The notes beneath the pieces were generated by a model that had not been told where the DNA came from, did not search any database, and saw nothing but the letters and a program-made list of their open reading frames with translations. Below, one piece after another: positions 60,062-64,000 of a stretch of 64,000 nt of DNA (position 1 is its first letter; every line of letters begins with the position of its first letter). Where the stretch lies: contig JBKBHA010000002.1 in assembly GCA_046297935.1 (NCBI GenBank), positions 62,001 to 126,000 on the forward strand, written 5' to 3'. The stretch is from CAYMZZ01 sp046297935 (GTDB taxonomy: Bacteria > Bacteroidota > Bacteroidia > Chitinophagales > Chitinophagaceae). A program made the position numbers and the translations under genes.

Positions 60062-61054
60062 CTACAAACTCATTTGTTTCAAGTAAAATAGCCAGTCGAT
60101 CATTCGGCTGGTAAAGCCAAATTCGTTGTCGAACCAGGTGATTAGTTTAACATGATTGCCTACAACAGTGGTCATGGTACCGTCGATCAAACAGGAATGT
60201 GGATTGCCTTTAATGTCGAGTGAAACAAGGGGCTCCTCCGTGTAATAGATAATGCCCTTGAAATCGTTTTCAGCCGATTTACGAAAAAGGGCGTTGATCT
60301 GTTCTGCCGATACATCCTGCTGAAGCACTACGCTGAAATCGCCCATAGCTCCATTAGGCACAGGAATCCGGGTGCTTATGGCACTGATTTTCCCCTGCAT
60401 ACCCGGCATCAGTCGTTCCAGCGACTGATCAAGGTCAATTTCTACCGGAATAATCGATTCGGCGGCAGCACGTCCGCGCCGAAACTGCCGATGAGGGGCA
60501 TCCACCAATTCCTGACGCGACGTATAGGAATGCAACATATTGATCTGAGCCGAGCGGATGCCAATTGAATTGAGGATGTACAAAACATGGATGGAACAAT
60601 TGGTCATGCATCCACCGGGAGAAATAATGTGGGTGTCGGAGCTTAGCCGGTTGTGGTTGAATCCGTAAATGAGTAGCGGAATATCGTTGGAACCGGTGGT
60701 AGACAGCAATACTTTTTTGGCGCCAGCCAGTAGGTGTTCTTCGGCCAGTATCTTTTTGCTGAACGATCCTGAACATTCCAGTACCACGTCAACCCCCAAC
60801 TGCGACCAGGGCAACTGAGCGGGATGGCCCTGCTGAAATACGGCCACTTTACGGTCACCACAAACCAGCTCCTGTTCGGTTAACTGCAATTTCTCCGAAA
60901 AAGTGCCATAAACAGAATCGTACTGCAACAGGTAAAGCAGGTTGTCGGCCGGCATAATATCGTTGATCGCAACCAGCTCCACTCCCGGCTGATGGATCAA
61001 TCTTCTGAACAACAGTCGGCCAATCCGGCCCATTCCATTGATAGCAATTCTCAT
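60062..61054 (-). CDS. Glyceraldehyde-3-phosphate dehydrogenase family protein (divergent paralogue)
   Basis: NAD-dependent GAPDH-type enzyme of 330 residues. The Rossmann start IAINGMGRIGRLLFRRL and Asp32 (VAINDI) favour NAD. The catalytic Cys149 and His175 are present, but the surrounding motif reads ISPGGCMTNCSIHVL instead of the near-universal SNASCTTNC, and HSYTSRQELVDAPHRQFRRG replaces HAYTNDQ...DGPHKDLRRARAA. These changes suggest a second GAPDH, an Epd-like erythrose-4-phosphate enzyme or a gluconeogenic variant rather than the housekeeping enzyme. It is divergent from the 156-aa gene. Confidence 0.88.
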   Translation of the reverse strand: MRIAINGMGRIGRLLFRRLIHQPGVELVAINDIMPADNLLYLLQYDSVYGTFSEKLQLTEQELVCGDRKVAVFQQGHPAQLPWSQLGVDVVLECSGSFSKKILAEEHLLAGAKKVLLSTTGSNDIPLLIYGFNHNRLSSDTHIISPGGCMTNCSIHVLYILNSIGIRSAQINMLHSYTSRQELVDAPHRQFRRGRAAAESIIPVEIDLDQSLERLMPGMQGKISAISTRIPVPNGAMGDFSVVLQQDVSAEQINALFRKSAENDFKGIIYYTEEPLVSLDIKGNPHSCLIDGTMTTVVGNHVKLITWFDNEFGFTSRMIDWLFYLKQMSL

Positions 61055-61166
61055 AATTGACCAATTGAGGGCGCAAATATCCGAATTTTTTTATCGTTCA
61101 CTACGTGGTTTTGCAGGCAGTTCATTTTTTTGAGCAGGGATACGAACTGGCTGAGTGGCGGCCCAT

Positions 61167-61174
61167 TAACTTTG
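61167..61174 (+). promoter_or_regulatory. Candidate -7 element (TAACTTTG)
   Basis: An exact TAnnTTTG match 45 bp before the ATG at 61219. It favours that ATG over an upstream in-frame GTG at 61105, which lies before the box. Confidence 0.5.
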
Positions 61175-61218
61175 TGCCGGAAACCCTACCGCCCAAATAC
61201 CGTTTAACAGGATTCGTT

Positions 61219-61689
61219 ATGCGATCAGCCAGTGTGCAGGAAATTAAACAGGAACTCTCAACGCTGCCAGCAAAGGAGCTGGTACAGATCTGTCTGCGTT
61301 TGTCGCGTTTCAAAAAGGAAAACAAAGAATTGCTTACCTATCTGCTTTTTGAAGCCCATAACGAAACGGCCTACATTCAAACCGTGAAAGACGAAATGGA
61401 TCTGCTTTTCGAAGAGATAAATCGTTCTCATTTCTATTTTGTGAAAAAGAGTTTACGCAAAATATTGCGTTTCGTGAGTAAGCATGTTCGCTATACTTCG
61501 AGCAAAACAGCTGAAGTGGAGTGGCTTTTGCATTTTTGTGAACGATTCCGGGAAATGGGACTTCCGTATGAACAAAGTCCGGTACTGGTTAATTTGTATA
61601 ACGGACAATTGAAAAAACTTTACAATGCTATTGATTCGCTGCATGAAGACCTGCAGTATGATTATCGACGAAGGCTGGAGAAGTGTTGA
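61219..61689 (+). CDS. Hypothetical helical protein, 156 aa
   Basis: I do not recognise this family. The product is almost entirely helical and charged: SVQEIKQELSTLPAKELVQI, CLRLSRFKKENKELLTYLLF, DEMDLLFEEINRSHFYFVKKSLRKILR split by a short turn, and LYNGQLKKLYNAIDSLHEDL at the end. There is no signal or membrane segment. The stop codon is followed at once by the octamer repeat. It resembles no enzyme I know. Confidence 0.65.
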   Translation: MRSASVQEIKQELSTLPAKELVQICLRLSRFKKENKELLTYLLFEAHNETAYIQTVKDEMDLLFEEINRSHFYFVKKSLRKILRFVSKHVRYTSSKTAEVEWLLHFCERFREMGLPYEQSPVLVNLYNGQLKKLYNAIDSLHEDLQYDYRRRLEKC

Positions 61690-61976
61690 GTTGTTGAATT
61701 GTTGAATTGTTGAGTTGTTGAGTTGTTTGGTTGTTTAGTTGTTGAGTTGTTTGGCTGTTGAGTTGTTTGAGTGGTTGGATTTGTAGCCACCGTCTAATAA
61801 TCTGTGTAAATCTGTGTAATCATCTGTGTAAATCTGCGGGAACAGAACTGTTGCTCTCGCAAGCCACTGGCCTACCGTATCGGCTTTTCTGTTCCCGCAG
61901 ATTTACACAGATGATTACACAGATTTACGCAGATTATTTAAACAACTAAACAACTCAACAGCTCAACAATTCAACA
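61690..61976. repeat. Nested palindrome between the 156-aa gene and TerC (convergent)
   Basis: The outer octamer arms are 61690-61770 and 61939-61976. Inner arms 61796-61847 and 61887-61938 pair at 51 of 52 positions around a 39-nt loop that begins CTGTTGCTCTCGCAAGCCA. This is the longest and best-preserved copy. The arm has the copy-specific TAATCAT, matched by ATGATTA on the other side. No gene is seen. Confidence 0.95.
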
Positions 61977-61977
61977 A

Positions 61978-62748
61978 TCACTTCTTCTCTCTGTTCGTTT
62001 TCAACTTCACACTATCATGTTTCCGGCGCATCCGCATATTGAGCAACTCAACTAACAGCGAGAAGGCGATAGTGGTGTAGATATAATTCTTGCTGATTTC
62101 CTGATGGAATGCTTCGGCCACCAGCATGATTCCGATGGCAATCAGGAACGAAAGCGCCAGCATTTGCAGCGAAGGATGTTTGTTGATAAAATGGCTGATC
62201 GGACCCGCAAAAATCATCATGATGATGATGGAGATAATAACAGCAATGATCATGATCGATACATAGTCGACCATGCCAATCGCAGTCAGGATAGAATCAA
62301 AAGAAAAGACTGCATCGATCAGTACGATTTGAAGTATTACTGACCGTAGCGAGGAGTAGGTCTTTTTCTGTGTTGAATCCGGATCGGGTTTTTCCAGTTT
62401 GTGATGAATTTCGAGTGTGCTTTTTCCAATCAGAAAAAGGCCGCCGGCCAACAGGATCAGGTCTTTCCAACTGATGCCGATGGGTTCTCCATCTTCTTTA
62501 AGAAAAGGAATAGTGAAGAGGGGTTCCTTCAATCGCATGATCCAGGTGATGGTTAACAGTAAGCCCACCCGGAATACCATTGCCAGCAAAAGCCCGATAT
62601 TACGAGCCTTGCGTTGCTGCGATGGATCGAGTTTGTCGGAAATGATGGATATGAAAATGATATTGTCCACTCCTAAAACGATCTCAAGAAATGCCAGGGT
62701 TAGCAGACTTAACCACACAGAAGGATCAGAGAAATCAGGCCAAAACAT
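61978..62748 (-). CDS. TerC family integral membrane protein
   Basis: Polytopic membrane protein of 256 residues. It shows the TerC signature: LLTLAFLEIVLGVDNIIFISI near residue 16 and a second acidic helix LIDAVFSFDSILTAIGMVDY, with Asp residues inside the membrane as in metal-handling proteins. Further helices are LILLAGGLFLIG and ALSFLIAIGIMLVAEAF. TerC proteins are tied to tellurite resistance, and recently to manganese export and metal loading of secreted proteins. No ter operon is adjacent. The basic C-terminus (MRRKHDSVKLKTNREKK) is cytoplasmic. Confidence 0.9.
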   Translation of the reverse strand: MFWPDFSDPSVWLSLLTLAFLEIVLGVDNIIFISIISDKLDPSQQRKARNIGLLLAMVFRVGLLLTITWIMRLKEPLFTIPFLKEDGEPIGISWKDLILLAGGLFLIGKSTLEIHHKLEKPDPDSTQKKTYSSLRSVILQIVLIDAVFSFDSILTAIGMVDYVSIMIIAVIISIIIMMIFAGPISHFINKHPSLQMLALSFLIAIGIMLVAEAFHQEISKNYIYTTIAFSLLVELLNMRMRRKHDSVKLKTNREKK

Positions 62749-62835
62749 AGTTATTATTTATACGAGCAATAAAGATAAATGGAAATGGCTAAGCAACCAT
62801 TTTTTTTGCCGCCACGGCTTTTGTAATATTGTTAT

Positions 62836-64000
62836 ATGTCTACCGTATTGATTCAGCATATCCGCGGACTGGTTGCTGTACATGCGCCGGCGCAGCCTTT
62901 AAGGGGGGCAGAGTTAGCGCAATTGCCGGTTTGGCAAAATGCCTATCTCCTGCTGGAAGATGGTGAAATTGCAGGATTCGGAACCATGGATCAACTGGAT
63001 GCCATCAATGCATTACCTGCCAACATTGTGGATGCCACAGGCCGCTGGGTATTGCCAGCCTGGTGTGATTCTCATACTCATCTGGTATATGCCGAAAGTC
63101 GCGAGAACGAGTTTATCGATAAAATTCGCGGCCTGAGTTATGCCGAAATTGCGGCAAAGGGTGGGGGTATATTGAATTCAGCAGCGCGACTGGCAGACCT
63201 TTCAGAAGATGAATTGTTCAATCGATCCTGGCAACGCCTACAGGAAATCAGCGCCCTGGGAACCGGGTCAGTTGAAATAAAAAGCGGATATGGACTCTCG
63301 CTGGAAGCCGAATTGAAAATGCTCCGGGTGATTCGCCGCCTCAAAGAGCGTTCAGCTTTAAACATAAAAGCCAGTTTTCTCGGCGCACATGCTATACCTT
63401 CCGAATACCGGGATAACAGAGAAGGCTATATCCGTTTGATAATCGAAGAAATGATTCCGGCCGTTGCGGCCGAGCGTCTGGCCGATTACATTGATGTGTT
63501 TTGTGAAACCGGCTTCTTTAACCCTGAAGAAATGGATCAGATTGCGCGCGCCGGAATGTCTGTTGGGTTGAAGCCCAAACTGCACGTCAATCAATTGAAC
63601 AGCATTGGGGGTTTGCAGAAAGCTCTGGAGTTGCCGGCATTAAGTGTGGATCATCTGGAAACCATGACTGCTGAAGATATCCGGGACCTCGGGCGTTCTC
63701 AAACGATTGGAACGCTGTTGCCGTCGGCAGCATTCTTTCTTCGCATGCCTTACCAGCCGGCCCGGCAATTGCTGGCTGCGGGCGCGGCGCTTGCACTGGC
63801 CAGCGACTATAATCCCGGTTCTTCACCTTCGGGCAATATGAATTTTTTGTTATCGCTGGCCTGTATTCAGCTCAGGATGCTGCCGGAGGAAGCCATCAAT
63901 GCTGCTACCATCAACGGCGCATTTGCCATGGATTGCCAGCATAACAGCGGCAGTATCATGATTGGAAAAAGGGCCGATCTGATCCTGACCAAACCGATGC
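62836..64000 (+). CDS. hutI: Imidazolonepropionase (partial, runs off the right edge)
   Basis: Third enzyme of histidine degradation, hydrolysing 4-imidazolone-5-propionate; amidohydrolase fold. The window holds the first 388 codons and the stop codon is beyond it. Metal and active-site motifs are DSHTH (His80, His82), GHAIP-type LGAHAIPSEY, KLHVNQLN, DHLETM and ASDYNPGSSP with the metal-ligand Asp. The N-terminus MSTVLIQHIRGLV and the ATG at 62836 fit the family. It is divergent from TerC and about 25.7 kb from hutH-hutU. Confidence 0.93.
   Translation, partial: MSTVLIQHIRGLVAVHAPAQPLRGAELAQLPVWQNAYLLLEDGEIAGFGTMDQLDAINALPANIVDATGRWVLPAWCDSHTHLVYAESRENEFIDKIRGLSYAEIAAKGGGILNSAARLADLSEDELFNRSWQRLQEISALGTGSVEIKSGYGLSLEAELKMLRVIRRLKERSALNIKASFLGAHAIPSEYRDNREGYIRLIIEEMIPAVAAERLADYIDVFCETGFFNPEEMDQIARAGMSVGLKPKLHVNQLNSIGGLQKALELPALSVDHLETMTAEDIRDLGRSQTIGTLLPSAAFFLRMPYQPARQLLAAGAALALASDYNPGSSPSGNMNFLLSLACIQLRMLPEEAINAATINGAFAMDCQHNSGSIMIGKRADLILTKPM

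Overview
The window looks like a chromosomal segment of a free-living Bacteroidota bacterium, most likely of the Chitinophagaceae type. This is inferred from gene content and signals, not from a database match. Supporting signs are promoter elements of the TTG-N20-TAnnTTTG type, an almost complete lack of Shine-Dalgarno sequences (dnaK is the exception), the folP / DUF1599 / BT_3928-type DoxX cluster, PD40-OmpA and TPR-histidine-kinase proteins, DUF4403 and DUF4349 lipoproteins, and many secreted proteins ending their signal peptide in ...A-Q. No prophage, insertion sequence, CRISPR array, rRNA or defence island is visible. One tRNA gene (Arg, anticodon UCU) is present.

Layout. 0.4-8.5 kb: argS, a GtrA-like membrane protein, a DUF4403 lipoprotein, a YdeI-like protein, a DUF456 membrane protein, dnaK, and two small genes (63 and 51 aa) that converge on one terminator. 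8.7-20.6 kb: a DPE2-like 4-alpha-glucanotransferase, a dipeptide epimerase, a beta-barrel protein, a UbiD-family decarboxylase, a GumN/TraB protein, ndk, a DHH phosphoesterase with an FKBP lipoprotein, and folP. 20.6-30 kb: DUF1599, DoxX and an orphan DppB-type permease; DUF721 (DciA-like) facing recF; pdhA; a TPR protein, ribH and a CCG-domain Fe-S protein; a DUF4349 lipoprotein. 30-46 kb: a pentapeptide-repeat protein, tRNA-Arg, ung, a GNAT - PlsC - hutH - hutU run, a broken SRPBCC gene, a DUF1080 protein, an SF1 helicase and a two-component pair. 44-64 kb: OmpA and other envelope proteins, an orphan ABC ATPase, a sterol-desaturase-like enzyme, an LLM oxidoreductase, a GH18 lipoprotein, a retropepsin-like protease coupled to a four-module glycogen-binding protein, an MpaB-like protein, aldose epimerase, a variant GAPDH, TerC, and hutI running off the right edge.

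How genes fit together. Histidine degradation is represented by hutH-hutU at 33.9-37.1 kb and hutI at 62.8 kb. Alpha-glucan handling appears twice: the CBM20-GH77 enzyme and the secreted tandem glycogen-binding-fold protein. Several pairs are translationally coupled by overlap (kinase/regulator, protease/CBM48) or lie only 3-6 bp apart (TPR/ribH, DoxX/permease, GNAT/PlsC/hutH).

The most unusual feature is non-coding. At least five families of short tandem repeat tracts fill the intergenic gaps, and most are laid out as an inverted pair around a short loop. The largest family (units around CAGATTTACA, closed by GGGAACAG / CTGTTCCC) forms 40-52 bp near-perfect palindromes nested inside a second palindrome built from TTGTTGAG octamers. 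It sits mostly between convergent genes. Its arms differ between copies yet stay complementary within a copy, and its conserved loop occurs in both orientations. A separate 291-293 bp element with 67 bp terminal direct repeats occurs twice in opposite orientation, and a small GC-rich palindrome has apparently inserted into the AT-rich repeats. This network is the best candidate here for an undescribed system.
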